Assembly (NCBI RefSeq): GCF_000224065.1
Contig: NZ_AFWT01000004.1
Span: forward strand, 124,001-188,000
Length of the DNA stretch: 64,000 nt
Direction of reading: 5' to 3'
DNA from: Thiorhodococcus drewsii AZ1
GTDB lineage: Bacteria; Pseudomonadota; Gammaproteobacteria; Chromatiales; Chromatiaceae
The number at the start of each line of letters is the position of its first letter. The stretch's first letter is position 1. The notes beneath the pieces were generated by a model. That model was not told where the DNA came from. It saw only the letters and a program-made list of their open reading frames with translations, and did not search any database. The position numbers and the translations under genes were made by a program. This document shows positions 37,164-46,324 of this stretch, in pieces.

Positions 37164-38616
37164 TCGGGAGGGCGTTCTCCAGTCCCATCGCCTGACGGTA
37201 ATAGCGACGTTGCGCCTGGCGTCCGAGCCGGTCGGTGAGCGACTCCCAGTCTTCCGCCGCTGCCGCCAGACCCGCCTCCGGCGAGATCTCTCCGGCCATC
37301 ACCCGATCGAGCTGGTCTTCGAGCGCGGCGATGTAGGCGCGATAGCCGGGCAAGCGCAGATCCCTGGCGATGGTGTTGGCGGTCAGGCTCATTCGCAGTA
37401 CCCGCAGATAATCGTCCGCCTGCTGCTCGCCCAGCAGTTTGCGCCAGGGTTGCGGGTCGGCGAGCTGCGAGGGACGGTAGGGATTGATTCCGGAGGTACC
37501 GTCGAGTACGTCCTCGGTGCTGTGCTCGGGGCTGGCGAGCCAGGCGAGGTAGTCCCAGGCTTGGTCTATGTTTGTGCTGGAGGCCGGGACGACACCGATC
37601 CAACCACCGAAGGCGAGGAAGGTGACGGAGCGCGGCGCGGGCAGCCTGTCCCAGCTGCGGGTCGCCGGATTCCACACCTCCTCGCTGCCTGGAAGCGCAA
37701 AGAAACCGACCTGACCGGCGACCGCAGATGCCGCGCCACCCTGCAGCGCCCCCGCCAAAACACCGGTGTCCGCCCAGTCGATGTCCATCGACGCCTGCCC
37801 AGCTGCGAAGCGGGTCCGCACGGCTTCGCTGTCGAGCGAGGCGACATCCGCCGGTCCGGCGTGACGGAGCGCGAGAAATTCGGTCAGCGCCCTGACCCAG
37901 CCGGGGTTGCCGATGGCCGGCGTCATGGTCTCGGGATCGAAAAACATGGCGCCCGGATGGTCGGGGTGATTGGTGTAGGCGGCGGCGTGGCTGAAAAGGT
38001 ACCAGATGCGCTGTCCGCCTCGGGCGTAGGCCTCCAGCGTTCCGGCCAGCGGCTGGCCGTCCGAGCCGGAACGGCCGCTGAAGAAGGCGGCGATCTCCCG
38101 GTACTGCGACCAGGTGCTTGGCGGTGCCAAGTCGCGACCGTAGGCGGCCGCAAAGGCGGTGCGGGCCTCGGGATCCGCGAAGAGATCGCGCCGATAGGCG
38201 CCCAGATGCAGGTCGCCGTCGATGGTCAGCGCCATGACGCGATTGCGCCAGCGCATCAGGGCATCGCGGTAGACCGGATAGATGTCTTGGACGACCGGAC
38301 CTTCGAGGATGCGATCCGGCACCGGGGCGAGATAGGGCGCAAAGTCCGGCAGCCAGGCCGAGGGGATGAGCAGTACATCGTAGGGCATCTGGGCCGTGAC
38401 GAAGCCCAGCATGATCCGCTCGTAGAGCTCGGAGAAGGACGTGCGCGAGAGTCGGATCGAAACGCCGGTCGCCGCCTGGAAGCTCGCGGCATGACGGGCC
38501 GCCGGACCGCCGATGGCGCTGGTATCGCGGGTCAGCACCGCCAAGGGGGCGCCTGCGGCCGGCACCACAGCGCCTACTATGACAATTGTTACAAACAGAG
38601 TCGTGAATCTGTTCAT
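37147..38616 (-). CDS. Periplasmic sugar-type extracellular solute-binding protein
   Basis: A 489-residue family 1 binding protein with an N-terminal signal peptide (hydrophobic FVTIVIVGAVVPAAGAP). The sequence has the ABC-type sugar-binding layout (SAWLPDFAPYL, LTIDGDLHLGAYRRDLF, WSQYREIAAFFSG). There are no permease or ATPase genes beside it. Instead its last 17 bases overlap the sensor kinase gene on the same strand, so it probably works as the kinase's periplasmic ligand sensor. The divergent neighbour is the OprB porin gene, followed by a fructose PTS, so the ligand is likely a sugar such as fructose. That ligand assignment is inference. Confidence 0.88.
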   Translation of the reverse strand: MNRFTTLFVTIVIVGAVVPAAGAPLAVLTRDTSAIGGPAARHAASFQAATGVSIRLSRTSFSELYERIMLGFVTAQMPYDVLLIPSAWLPDFAPYLAPVPDRILEGPVVQDIYPVYRDALMRWRNRVMALTIDGDLHLGAYRRDLFADPEARTAFAAAYGRDLAPPSTWSQYREIAAFFSGRSGSDGQPLAGTLEAYARGGQRIWYLFSHAAAYTNHPDHPGAMFFDPETMTPAIGNPGWVRALTEFLALRHAGPADVASLDSEAVRTRFAAGQASMDIDWADTGVLAGALQGGAASAVAGQVGFFALPGSEEVWNPATRSWDRLPAPRSVTFLAFGGWIGVVPASSTNIDQAWDYLAWLASPEHSTEDVLDGTSGINPYRPSQLADPQPWRKLLGEQQADDYLRVLRMSLTANTIARDLRLPGYRAYIAALEDQLDRVMAGEISPEAGLAAAAEDWESLTDRLGRQAQRRYYRQAMGLENALPSGAPR

Positions 38617-38809
38617 CGTCCATTCATCTGGCGGGTTTCAGATACCCCCCAACAAGAGCGGCGCTGATCTCGTCTGGAGTTGGCGCCCAGCCTAGCGGGC
38701 CAGGGCACGGCCTGTCCACGGTGGCGAAGCCCGGAAGGATCGCGCCGCAGAGCGGCACAGGGCCGCCGCACGACGTCCTTGACGACAACGATAACGAACG
38801 AGGATCACG

Positions 38810-40048
38810 ATGAATCACACCAGAATCGGACTCACCGCCCTCGCGGCTGCAATGCTGCCCCTCTCCACGATCGCCATCGCGAGCGATTGGCGCTCTGGCG
38901 ACACGCTGACCGGCGACTGGGGCGGCACGCGCACCCAGCTCAAGGCCGAGGGCATCGACGTCTTCGCCTACTACAACGCCATCGTGTCCGCCAACGTCAG
39001 CGGCGGCAACGAGGACGCGAACGCCTATGCGGGTGACCTCTTCGCCGGCGTGACGCTGGATCTGGGCAAGCTGTTCGGTGCGGACGGCTGGACCTTCAAC
39101 CTGAGCGGCATCGACCGTCACGGCGAGAGCATCGACCCCGAGGTCGTGGGTATCTACAGCGTCATGCAGCTGGTCGGCGGCCAGACCTGGTTCCTCTACA
39201 ACCTCAGCCTGGAGAAGACCTGGGACGAGGGTCGCCATGCGCTCAAGTTCGGCCGCATCACCGCGACCGACGACTTCGCCGGATCGCCCTTCTACGGCTA
39301 CTACCTGTCCAACAGTATCGACGGTCAGATCCGCGCCGTGCTCTTCGACGGGGTCATGACCTCCTATCCCTACGGCGTCTGGGGTGCGCGCTACAAATAC
39401 GCGCCGACCGACGACTTCCGCGTCAAGATCGGCGCCTATCAGCTCACCGAGCGCATGTGGGACCCGGACCTGCACGGCACCGACTTCACCTTCCGCGACA
39501 GCGACGGGATTTCGGTCATGGTCCAGCTGGAAAGGGACTGGCGGATGGGCACCAAGCCCGGCCACTTCGGCCTCGGGCTCAACAACGTCTCCTTCGACAT
39601 GCCCAACTTCAACGCCGACGACACCACGGACACCTTCATTCGCTACTACGCTCAACTGGACCAACAGGTGACGCAGGAGCGCGAGGGCTCGGATCAGGGG
39701 CTCTATCTCTTCGGCACACTCGCCTACACCAACCAGCAGGAGCCCGCGCTGGTGCCCTTCCAAACCAGCTTCGGCGCCCAGTACGTCGGCCCCTTCGCGG
39801 GACGCAATCAGGACCGTCTCATCTTCGGGACCACCTACGGCACGCTGAGCGACGACTACGCCGACGAGCAGGAGGCGCTCGGCACGGGGCGGCCCGATTA
39901 CGAGTGGATGTTCGAGCTCGGCTATCGCATCCAGCTCACCAAGTTCGCCTACGTCCAGCCGGACATCCAATACGTCGTCCAACCCGGCGGTACCGGCGAC
40001 ATCCCGGATGCGACCGTGATCGGCATGCAGTTCGGCGTGTCGCTTTAG
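38810..40048 (+). CDS. OprB-family carbohydrate porin
   Basis: A 412-residue outer-membrane beta-barrel with a signal peptide (residues 1-24, ending AIAS). It begins its mature part with the family landmark GDWGGTRTQLKAEGI and ends in a C-terminal aromatic/hydrophobic strand (MQFGVSL). OprB porins let carbohydrates pass the outer membrane. GAGG lies 6 bases before the ATG. The gene is divergent from the binding-protein/kinase pair and sits directly before the fructose PTS operon, fitting an uptake route for fructose. A hairpin-forming repeat separates it from the PTS genes. Confidence 0.93.
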   Translation: MNHTRIGLTALAAAMLPLSTIAIASDWRSGDTLTGDWGGTRTQLKAEGIDVFAYYNAIVSANVSGGNEDANAYAGDLFAGVTLDLGKLFGADGWTFNLSGIDRHGESIDPEVVGIYSVMQLVGGQTWFLYNLSLEKTWDEGRHALKFGRITATDDFAGSPFYGYYLSNSIDGQIRAVLFDGVMTSYPYGVWGARYKYAPTDDFRVKIGAYQLTERMWDPDLHGTDFTFRDSDGISVMVQLERDWRMGTKPGHFGLGLNNVSFDMPNFNADDTTDTFIRYYAQLDQQVTQEREGSDQGLYLFGTLAYTNQQEPALVPFQTSFGAQYVGPFAGRNQDRLIFGTTYGTLSDDYADEQEALGTGRPDYEWMFELGYRIQLTKFAYVQPDIQYVVQPGGTGDIPDATVIGMQFGVSL

Positions 40049-40055
40049 AAAGCCA

Positions 40056-40107
40056 CCAGCCGCCAGCTTCCAGCGACCAGCCAGACGTGCTGGAGGCTGG
40101 CGGCTGG
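40056..40107. repeat. Family B inverted repeat between oprB and the PTS gene
   Basis: CCAGCCGCCAGCTTCCAG (40056-40073) pairs with CTGGAGGCTGGCGGCTGG (40090-40107) at 17 of 18 positions, giving a long stem with a 16-base loop. A second GAAGCTGG arm follows to 40114. It starts 8 bp after the oprB stop and ends 34 bp before the PTS start. It could attenuate readthrough from oprB. Confidence 0.75.
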
Positions 40108-40141
40108 AAGCTGGCCGCTCAATAGCTAGAGGAGGCTCAAC

Positions 40142-42604
40142 ATGCTCTCATTGGACGCATCGGCCGTTCGCCTTGGGGCGAGTGCCGAGAACAAGACGGA
40201 CGCCATCCGCCAGGTCGGCCAGATCCTGATCGATTCCGGCTATATCGAACCCGGCTATGTCGACAGCCTGCTGGCGCGCGAGAAGGTCGCCAACACCTTC
40301 CTCGGCAACGGCATCGCCATCCCGCATGGAGTACCCAAGGACCGTGGACTGATCAAGCGCACCGGCGTCGCGGTGCTCCAGGTACCGGACGGCGTGGACT
40401 GGAATCCGGGCGACCGGGTCTATCTGGTGGTCGGGATCGCCGCCAAATCGGACGAGCACCTGCAGATCCTGACCAACCTCACCGACGTGCTCGGCGATCC
40501 GACCGAAGCCGAGCGTCTGGCGCATACGCACAACCCGGTCGACATCGAGCGACGACTCTCCTCGGGCGCCGAGCCGACGTCGCCAACGACCACCAAGCCA
40601 CTCCCCGACGACCTGCCCAACCACTTCGACATCGCCATCGACAGCCCGCACGGTCTGCATGCGCGCCCGGCGACGGCCCTGGTGGACATCGCCAAGGAAT
40701 TCGACGCCACCATCCGCGTACGACACGGCGATCGGGCGGGCGATGCCAAAAGCCTGATCGCACTCCTGAACCTGGGGATCGGGTCGGGCGCGACGATCCG
40801 TGTCATGGCCGAGGGTCCGGATGCGGATGCAGCGCTCACGGCACTGCGCGAGGCCATCGAGGCCGGCTTGGAGGAAGAGGAAGACGCACCAGTCGCGGGC
40901 GGAGAGATGGCACCGATCGACTGGGAGGGTCGGAGCATCGCCGGTGTCGCGGCCTCGCCCGGCCTCGCCGCCGGTCCTGCTTGGCAATATCAGCGCGGCA
41001 AGATCGTGGTCGCGGCGACAGCACGCGATCCGTCCGCCGAGCTGACCCGGCTGGACCGCGCCATCGAAGGGGCCAAACGAGAGCTGGCCGAGCTGTACGA
41101 AGAGGTCAAGTCCCGCTACGGCGCGGGCAAGGCCGCCATCTTCCGGGCGCATGCCGAGTTCCTGGAGGACCAAGGAATCATCGAGGCCGCCAAGACGCGC
41201 ATTCGGGACGCGTCACGCAGCGCCGGGTACGCCTGGGAACAGAGCTATGGCCAGCAGGCCAAGGACCTGGCCGCGCAAAAGGACGCCCTGCTCGCCGCCC
41301 GCGCGGTCGATCTGCGCGACGTCGGCCGGCGCGTCCTGCGTCTGCTCGCCGAGCGGATCGAGGACGCTCCCAAGCTGCCGGACACCCCGGTGATCCTGGT
41401 CGCGGACGATCTCAGCCCGTCCGACACCGCGAAACTCGACCCCGCCCTGGCGCTCGGCATCTGCACCGCCTCGGGCGGACCCACCTCGCATACGGCCATC
41501 ATCGCCCGCTCGCTCGGCATCCCGGCCCTGGTCGGTGCCGGCGACTCGGTGCTGGAGATCGCCGACGGCACCGACATCGTGCTCGACGGCAACAGCGGGA
41601 CGCTGGTGCTTACGCCAACGGATGCCGATCGGGCCACTGCCGAGCGTGTCCAGGCCGACATGGCCAACCAGCGCGAAGAAGAGCGCCGCGCCTGCTATCA
41701 GCCCGCCATCATGACCGATGGGGCGCGGGTCGAGGTGGTTGCCAACATCGCCGCGCCCGAGGAGGCGGCCAGGGCGGTCGAGGCCGGTGGCGAGGGCGTG
41801 GGCCTGCTGCGCACCGAGTTCCTCTTCCTGGGCCGCGATCAGGCCCCGACCGAGGAGGAGCAGACGGACGCCTACACGACCATGGTCGAGGCCCTGAACG
41901 GCCTGCCCATCATCATCCGCACCCTGGACATCGGCGGCGACAAATCGGTGCCCTATATGTCGATGCCGGTCGAGGAGAACCCCTTCCTCGGCGAGCGCGG
42001 CATCCGGCTCTGTCTCAACCGGCCCGAACTGTTCCGCACCCAGCTGCGCGCCATCTTCCGCGCCTCCAAGAAGGGTCCGGTCCGCATCATGTTTCCCATG
42101 ATCTCGACCCTGGAGGAGCTCAAGCGCGCCAAGGCGCTGACCGAAGAGGTGCGCCAGGAGATCGGTGCCGATCCGGTCGAGATCGGCATCATGATCGAGG
42201 TGCCCTCTGCGGTCATGATGGCCGAGGAACTGGCCGCCGAGGCGGACTTCTTCTCGGTCGGCTCGAACGATCTGACCCAATACTGTCTGGCCATCGACCG
42301 CATGCACCCCATGCTCTCGCGCCAGGCGGACGGTCTGCACCCTGCCGTGCTGCGCATGATCGACCAGACCGTGAAGGCCGCCGAGAAGGCCGGGAAATGG
42401 GTCGGGGTCTGCGGCGGCATCGCCGGCGATCCGCGCGGCGTCGTCATCCTCACCGGACTCGGGGTCAAGGAGCTGTCGGTCAGCATCCCCAGCATCGCGG
42501 CAGTCAAGGCACAGATTCGCGGGCTCTCGATGGAGAAGGCGAACGACCTGGCCAAGCGGGCACTCGCCTGCTCCAATGCCGCCGCCGTGCGGCGGCTGCG
42601 CTGA
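40142..42604 (+). CDS. fruB: Fructose PTS multiphosphoryl transfer protein (EIIA-HPr-EI fusion)
   Basis: An 820-residue cytoplasmic protein that relays phosphate from PEP to the fructose permease. Domains: EIIA-Fru (about 1-145, His62 in IPHGVP), HPr (about 160-250, His173 in [10 protein letters not shown]), and Enzyme I (about 270-820, His450 in [10 protein letters not shown] and the C-terminal PEP-binding barrel with [14 protein letters not shown]). All three phosphorylatable histidines are present, so this one chain replaces the general PTS proteins, as in Rhodobacter capsulatus and Xanthomonas fructose systems. AGGAGG lies 6 bases before the ATG. fruK follows after 13 bp. Confidence 0.96.
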   Translation: MLSLDASAVRLGASAENKTDAIRQVGQILIDSGYIEPGYVDSLLAREKVANTFLGNGIAIPHGVPKDRGLIKRTGVAVLQVPDGVDWNPGDRVYLVVGIAAKSDEHLQILTNLTDVLGDPTEAERLAHTHNPVDIERRLSSGAEPTSPTTTKPLPDDLPNHFDIAIDSPHGLHARPATALVDIAKEFDATIRVRHGDRAGDAKSLIALLNLGIGSGATIRVMAEGPDADAALTALREAIEAGLEEEEDAPVAGGEMAPIDWEGRSIAGVAASPGLAAGPAWQYQRGKIVVAATARDPSAELTRLDRAIEGAKRELAELYEEVKSRYGAGKAAIFRAHAEFLEDQGIIEAAKTRIRDASRSAGYAWEQSYGQQAKDLAAQKDALLAARAVDLRDVGRRVLRLLAERIEDAPKLPDTPVILVADDLSPSDTAKLDPALALGICTASGGPTSHTAIIARSLGIPALVGAGDSVLEIADGTDIVLDGNSGTLVLTPTDADRATAERVQADMANQREEERRACYQPAIMTDGARVEVVANIAAPEEAARAVEAGGEGVGLLRTEFLFLGRDQAPTEEEQTDAYTTMVEALNGLPIIIRTLDIGGDKSVPYMSMPVEENPFLGERGIRLCLNRPELFRTQLRAIFRASKKGPVRIMFPMISTLEELKRAKALTEEVRQEIGADPVEIGIMIEVPSAVMMAEELAAEADFFSVGSNDLTQYCLAIDRMHPMLSRQADGLHPAVLRMIDQTVKAAEKAGKWVGVCGGIAGDPRGVVILTGLGVKELSVSIPSIAAVKAQIRGLSMEKANDLAKRALACSNAAAVRRLR

Positions 42605-42617
42605 GGAAATGACGAAC

Positions 42618-43565
42618 ATGAGCCATCCAATCCGTATCGCCACACTGAGCCTCAATCCGGCCATCGACCAGACCGCCCGGATCGCCAACTTCGCCGCCGG
42701 GCGGGTCAACCGGGTCGAGCGGGAGCAATCCGACGCCGGAGGCAAGGGGGTCAATGTCGCCTCCTTCCTGGCCGACGCCGGCATCCAGGTCGCCGCGACC
42801 GGACTCTTCGGCAGCGCCAACATCGAGCCCTTCGTCGAACTGTTCGCGCGCAAGGGCATCGACGACCGTTGCGTCCGCCTGGAGGGTCGGACCCGAGTCA
42901 ACGTCAAGATCACCGACCCGGCGCTCGATCAGGTCACGGACATCAACTTTCCGGGGCTTTCGCCGACGGCGGCCGACCTCGTCCGGCTGACCGAGACGCT
43001 CGACCAGCTGCTCGCCAAGATCGACTGGCTGGTGCTCTCCGGCAGCGTCCCGGCCGGGATTCCGAATGCCATCTATGCCGAGCTGATCGACCAACTTCAG
43101 GCGCGCGGCAAACAGGTGCTGCTGGACGCGAGCGGCGCGCCCTTTGCCGAAGCGGTCAGCCACGGACCTGACATCATCAAGCCAAATATCGACGAGCTGG
43201 CCGAACTGGTCGGGCGCTCACTGGACGGACCGGACGCCGTGCTGGACGCGGCCAGATCGCTGATCGACACAGGTGTCCGGCTGGTGGCCGTGTCGATGGG
43301 TCCGGACGGCGCGATCTTCGTCGAGGGCGACGCAGCGGTTCATGCCATCCCGCCGTCGATCCAAGTCAAGAGCACCGTCGGCGCGGGAGATGCCATGGTC
43401 GCCGGCATCCTGACGGGCACCGCGCGCGGATTGGACCTCGCGGACCGGGCCCGGCTGGGGACCGCCTTCTCGCTCGGCGCGCTCGGCCAGGTGGGCCCCC
43501 ACCTGCCGCCCATGTCGGTCATCGAAGAGCTCGCGACCCGAGTCGAGATCAAGAGGTTGAAATAG
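42618..43565 (+). CDS. fruK: 1-phosphofructokinase
   Basis: FruK phosphorylates fructose 1-phosphate to fructose 1,6-bisphosphate with ATP. The 315-residue PfkB-family protein has the N-terminal LSLNPAIDQTARI and GGKGVNVASFLADAGI substrate motif, and the catalytic VGAGDAMVAG near the C-terminus with the general-base aspartate. I use ATG 42618, which has GAGGAA about 9 bases upstream; the ATG at 42609 is too close to that site. A palindromic element abuts its stop and separates it from fruA. Confidence 0.96.
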   Translation: MSHPIRIATLSLNPAIDQTARIANFAAGRVNRVEREQSDAGGKGVNVASFLADAGIQVAATGLFGSANIEPFVELFARKGIDDRCVRLEGRTRVNVKITDPALDQVTDINFPGLSPTAADLVRLTETLDQLLAKIDWLVLSGSVPAGIPNAIYAELIDQLQARGKQVLLDASGAPFAEAVSHGPDIIKPNIDELAELVGRSLDGPDAVLDAARSLIDTGVRLVAVSMGPDGAIFVEGDAAVHAIPPSIQVKSTVGAGDAMVAGILTGTARGLDLADRARLGTAFSLGALGQVGPHLPPMSVIEELATRVEIKRLK

Positions 43566-43745
43566 GAACCGCAAAGACGCGAAGGACGCGAGGTCTTCGA
43601 ATGCCGGGTAGAACGCAATAGCGACAGCGTATTGCGCCGCATGACAGACCGCGCCACCCCTATTCGGTGCAATACGCTTCGCTATTGCACCCTACGAGGA
43701 ACAGGCATCGATTCAGCCTTCATGTCCTTCGCGCCTCAGCGGTTC
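43566..43745. repeat. Family A palindromic element, copy 3, with terminal inverted repeats
   Basis: The outer ends, GAACCGCAAAGACGCGAAGGAC (first 20 bases decisive; 43566-43587) and its near-complement at 43724-43745, pair at 19 of 22 positions. Inside are two facing units: GTAGAACGCAATAGCG...CGTATTGCGCC (about 43608-43640) and GGTGCAATACG...CTATTGCACCCTACG (about 43666-43696). It begins on the base after the fruK stop and ends 21 bp before fruA, so it sits inside an otherwise tight operon. Confidence 0.85.
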
Positions 43746-43766
43746 GAACCCTTTCCGGAGAACAGC

Positions 43767-45548
43767 ATGGCCAAGCTCATTGCAGTGACATCCTGCCCAA
43801 CGGGCATCGCCCACAGCCTCATGGCTGCGGAGGCGATCAAGCGCACCGCCGATCTCATGGGGCACGAGATGCAGGTCGAGGTCCATGGCGCCGAGGGCAC
43901 GACCAATCGACTGGATTCAGAGACCATCGCCGCCGCCGATGCGGTGCTCCTCGCGGCCGACATCCATGTCGAGACCGAACCCTTCGAGGGCAAGCCGATG
44001 CTCACGGTCTCGACCGGTCGCGCCATCCGCGAGACCCAGGCGGTGATCGAGGAACTGATTGCCCTGGCGCCTGGATTGGCGGTCGCCAAACCCGCTCAGT
44101 CCGACCCTTCGCCCGCCGATTCGGACACGACATCCGGCGGTCGGCGCATCGTCGCCATCACCGCCTGCCCAACCGGCATCGCCCACACCTTCATGGCCGC
44201 AGACGCGCTCAAAAAGGCGGCGGGCGCGGCGGGCGACAGCATCAGCGTCGAGACCCAGGGCTCGGTCGGGGCCAAGAACCAACTCAGCGACGAAGACATC
44301 GCGGCAGCCGATCTGGTCATCATCGCCGCCGACACCCACGTCGACCCCTCACGCTTCGCCGGCAAACCGCTCTACTCGACCTCGGTCGGCGCCGCGGTCA
44401 AGGGTGCCGCCGACGTCATCGCCAAGGCCAAGACGGAGGCGAGCGTAGCCGGAGGAACGGCGCCTGCGGGCGGCACAACGGACAAACCCGCCAAGCAGAA
44501 GATCGACGGCCCCTACAAGCACCTACTGACCGGCGTCTCCTACATGTTGCCGATCGTGGTCGCGGGCGGACTCTGCATCGCCCTGTCCTTCGTCTTCGGC
44601 ATCGATGCCTTCAAGGAAGAAGGCACCCTGGCTGCGGCCCTGATGGCGATCGGCGGCGGCGCGGCCTTCAAGCTGATGATCCCGATCCTCTCCGGCTATA
44701 TCGCCTATTCGATCGCCGACCGGCCGGGGCTCACGCCCGGCCTCATCGGCGGCATGCTCGCTGTGAACCTGGAGGCGGGCTTTCTCGGCGGCATCATCTC
44801 CGGCTTTCTCGCCGGCTACATCGCACTCGTCATCCGCGACCGGATCAATCTGCCCAAGAATTTCGAGGGTCTCAAGCCGGTGCTGGTGATCCCGCTGCTC
44901 TCGACCCTGGCGGTCGGTCTGCTGATGATCTATGTGGTCGGCGCACCGGTGAAGTTGATCATGGATACCATGACCACCTTCCTGCAGGGCATGGGCTCGA
45001 CCAACGCGGTCATCCTCGGACTCATCCTGGGCGGCATGATGGCGGTCGACATGGGCGGGCCGGTCAACAAGGCCGCCTACACCTTCGCCGTCGGGCTGCT
45101 CACCAGCGACACCTACATGCCCATGGCCGCCGTCATGGCCGCCGGCATGACCCCGCCCCTGGGCATCGCCATCGCCACCCTGATCGGCGGCAACCGCTTC
45201 ACCCAGGCCGAGCGCGAGGCCGGCAAGGCCGCCGGTGTGCTGGGGCTCTCCTTCATCACCGAGGGCGCCATCCCGTTCGCGGCCAAGGATCCGCTACGGG
45301 TCATCCCCGCCGCGATCCTCGGCTCGGCCGCCGCCGGCGCCATCTCCATGTACTTCGGGGTCGGATTGCACGCACCGCACGGCGGGATCTTCGTGCTCGC
45401 TATCCCCAATGCCGTGAGCCCTCTCGGCTGGTACTCGGTGGCCATCCTGACCGGCACGCTCATCACCACCCTTGCGCTGCTCGTCCTCAAACCGTCGCTG
45501 GAAGAGCCCAAGACCAGCAGCGGCTTGAGCAGTGCCGCCAGTCGGTGA
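43767..45548 (+). CDS. fruA: Fructose-specific PTS permease EIIB'-EIIB-EIIC
   Basis: FruA takes up fructose and delivers fructose 1-phosphate inside. The 593-residue protein has two N-terminal EIIB domains, each with an intact phosphocysteine motif CPTGIAH (Cys10 and Cys134), then a membrane EIIC domain (about 245-585) with GVSYMLPIVVAGGLCIALSF-type helices and DMGGPVNKAAY. In E. coli FruA the first of the two domains is degenerate without the cysteine; here both appear active. The start at 43767 is set by GGAG 7 bases upstream; upstream in-frame sequence belongs to the repeat element. Confidence 0.96.
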   Translation: MAKLIAVTSCPTGIAHSLMAAEAIKRTADLMGHEMQVEVHGAEGTTNRLDSETIAAADAVLLAADIHVETEPFEGKPMLTVSTGRAIRETQAVIEELIALAPGLAVAKPAQSDPSPADSDTTSGGRRIVAITACPTGIAHTFMAADALKKAAGAAGDSISVETQGSVGAKNQLSDEDIAAADLVIIAADTHVDPSRFAGKPLYSTSVGAAVKGAADVIAKAKTEASVAGGTAPAGGTTDKPAKQKIDGPYKHLLTGVSYMLPIVVAGGLCIALSFVFGIDAFKEEGTLAAALMAIGGGAAFKLMIPILSGYIAYSIADRPGLTPGLIGGMLAVNLEAGFLGGIISGFLAGYIALVIRDRINLPKNFEGLKPVLVIPLLSTLAVGLLMIYVVGAPVKLIMDTMTTFLQGMGSTNAVILGLILGGMMAVDMGGPVNKAAYTFAVGLLTSDTYMPMAAVMAAGMTPPLGIAIATLIGGNRFTQAEREAGKAAGVLGLSFITEGAIPFAAKDPLRVIPAAILGSAAAGAISMYFGVGLHAPHGGIFVLAIPNAVSPLGWYSVAILTGTLITTLALLVLKPSLEEPKTSSGLSSAASR

Positions 45549-45567
45549 GGGTTGCGCCAAGGGTGAA

Positions 45568-46179
45568 TCAGGCCGCTTCGAAGGGGCGGTAATAGGGATG
45601 ATCGGCGGCGGCCAGCATCTCGCGGTCGCCGGCCGAGTCACCGTAGGCGTAAAGCTCGACGTCGGACAGATCGCCGAGCAGCGCCTCAAGCCGGCGTACC
45701 TTCTCCGGACCGCGACAGTTGGGCCCTTCCAGACCGCCATCGAACGCCGACTGATCGCGCGAAGGGGCGGTGCAGAGCAGGTCTTGAAAGCCCAGATGCT
45801 CGGCGATCCCCTCCAGATAGAGATCGAGCGAGGCGCTGACCATCACCAGATGGTGTCCCTGGTCGTGATGCCAGCGAATACGCTCCAGCGCCGCTGGACG
45901 TATCAGCGACTCGATGCGGCGCGCATGCTCGCGGCCCACCGCGCTCAGACGCGACACGGAGGCATCTCGAAACAGCTTGGCGACGATCAGCTCCTTGAAG
46001 CGATCGCGGGTCGAGAGCCGCAGCCAGACCTTGACGCCTTCGACGGCGAGCACCGCGAAGGCCAGTGCGACGCGACGCCGACCGAAGGCCAGAGAGAGAA
46101 AGGGAACGAAGGTATCCCGGGTCGTGATGGTGCCATCGAAATCGAAGGCGGCGACCACGGGCTTGGCTGAATCGGCCAT
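45568..46179 (-). CDS. HAD-IB family phosphatase (SerB-like)
   Basis: A 203-residue HAD subfamily IB hydrolase with motif I FDFDGTITTRDTF, motif II VMVSASLDLYL, a lysine in EKVRRLEALL and motif III YGDSAGDREML. The family includes phosphoserine phosphatase-like enzymes and lipid-head-group phosphatases; the substrate here cannot be told. It is convergent with fruA (19 bp apart) and separated from terC by a strong hairpin, so it is probably transcribed alone. Confidence 0.9.
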   Translation of the reverse strand: MADSAKPVVAAFDFDGTITTRDTFVPFLSLAFGRRRVALAFAVLAVEGVKVWLRLSTRDRFKELIVAKLFRDASVSRLSAVGREHARRIESLIRPAALERIRWHHDQGHHLVMVSASLDLYLEGIAEHLGFQDLLCTAPSRDQSAFDGGLEGPNCRGPEKVRRLEALLGDLSDVELYAYGDSAGDREMLAAADHPYYRPFEAA

Positions 46180-46206
46180 GGCGTGAAATCGAGTCTATTG
46201 AGTGGG

Positions 46207-46256
46207 ATTGAAACCAGCCGCCAGCTGAAAAGCCGTAACGGGCCGCTGAAAGCTGG
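46207..46256. repeat. Family B repeat, degenerate copy
   Basis: AACCAGCCGCCAGCTGAAA and, further on, GCTGAAAGCTGGCG form a loose inverted repeat sharing the CCAGCCGCCAGC core of family B. It lies upstream of the HAD-IB gene, next to the terC terminator. Confidence 0.55.
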
Positions 46257-46266
46257 CGTGCCTCTC

Positions 46267-46318
46267 CGTGCCGGGTAAGGCACCGGGGCATTGAGCCGCC
46301 CCGGTGCCCTCGGGCACG
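46267..46318 (-). terminator. Strong hairpin downstream of terC, probable terminator
   Basis: An 11-bp perfect stem, GGCACCGGGGC (46279-46289) with GCCCCGGTGCC (46298-46308), 8-base loop, is enclosed by an outer 6-bp pairing CGTGCC (46267-46272) / GGCACG (46313-46318). It starts 7 bp after the terC stop on the minus strand. There is no long T-run, so termination may be partial or the hairpin may protect the transcript end. Confidence 0.6.
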
Positions 46319-46324
46319 CGCGGT

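Noticed and set aside
34488-37238. 916-codon plus-strand frame opposite the hybrid kinase
   Set aside because: The kinase on the other strand has all catalytic motifs; this frame shows none.
40981-42612. 543-codon frame overlapping the fruB gene in another phase
   Set aside because: Arginine- and glycine-rich composition typical of out-of-frame reading of GC-rich DNA; fruB is certain.
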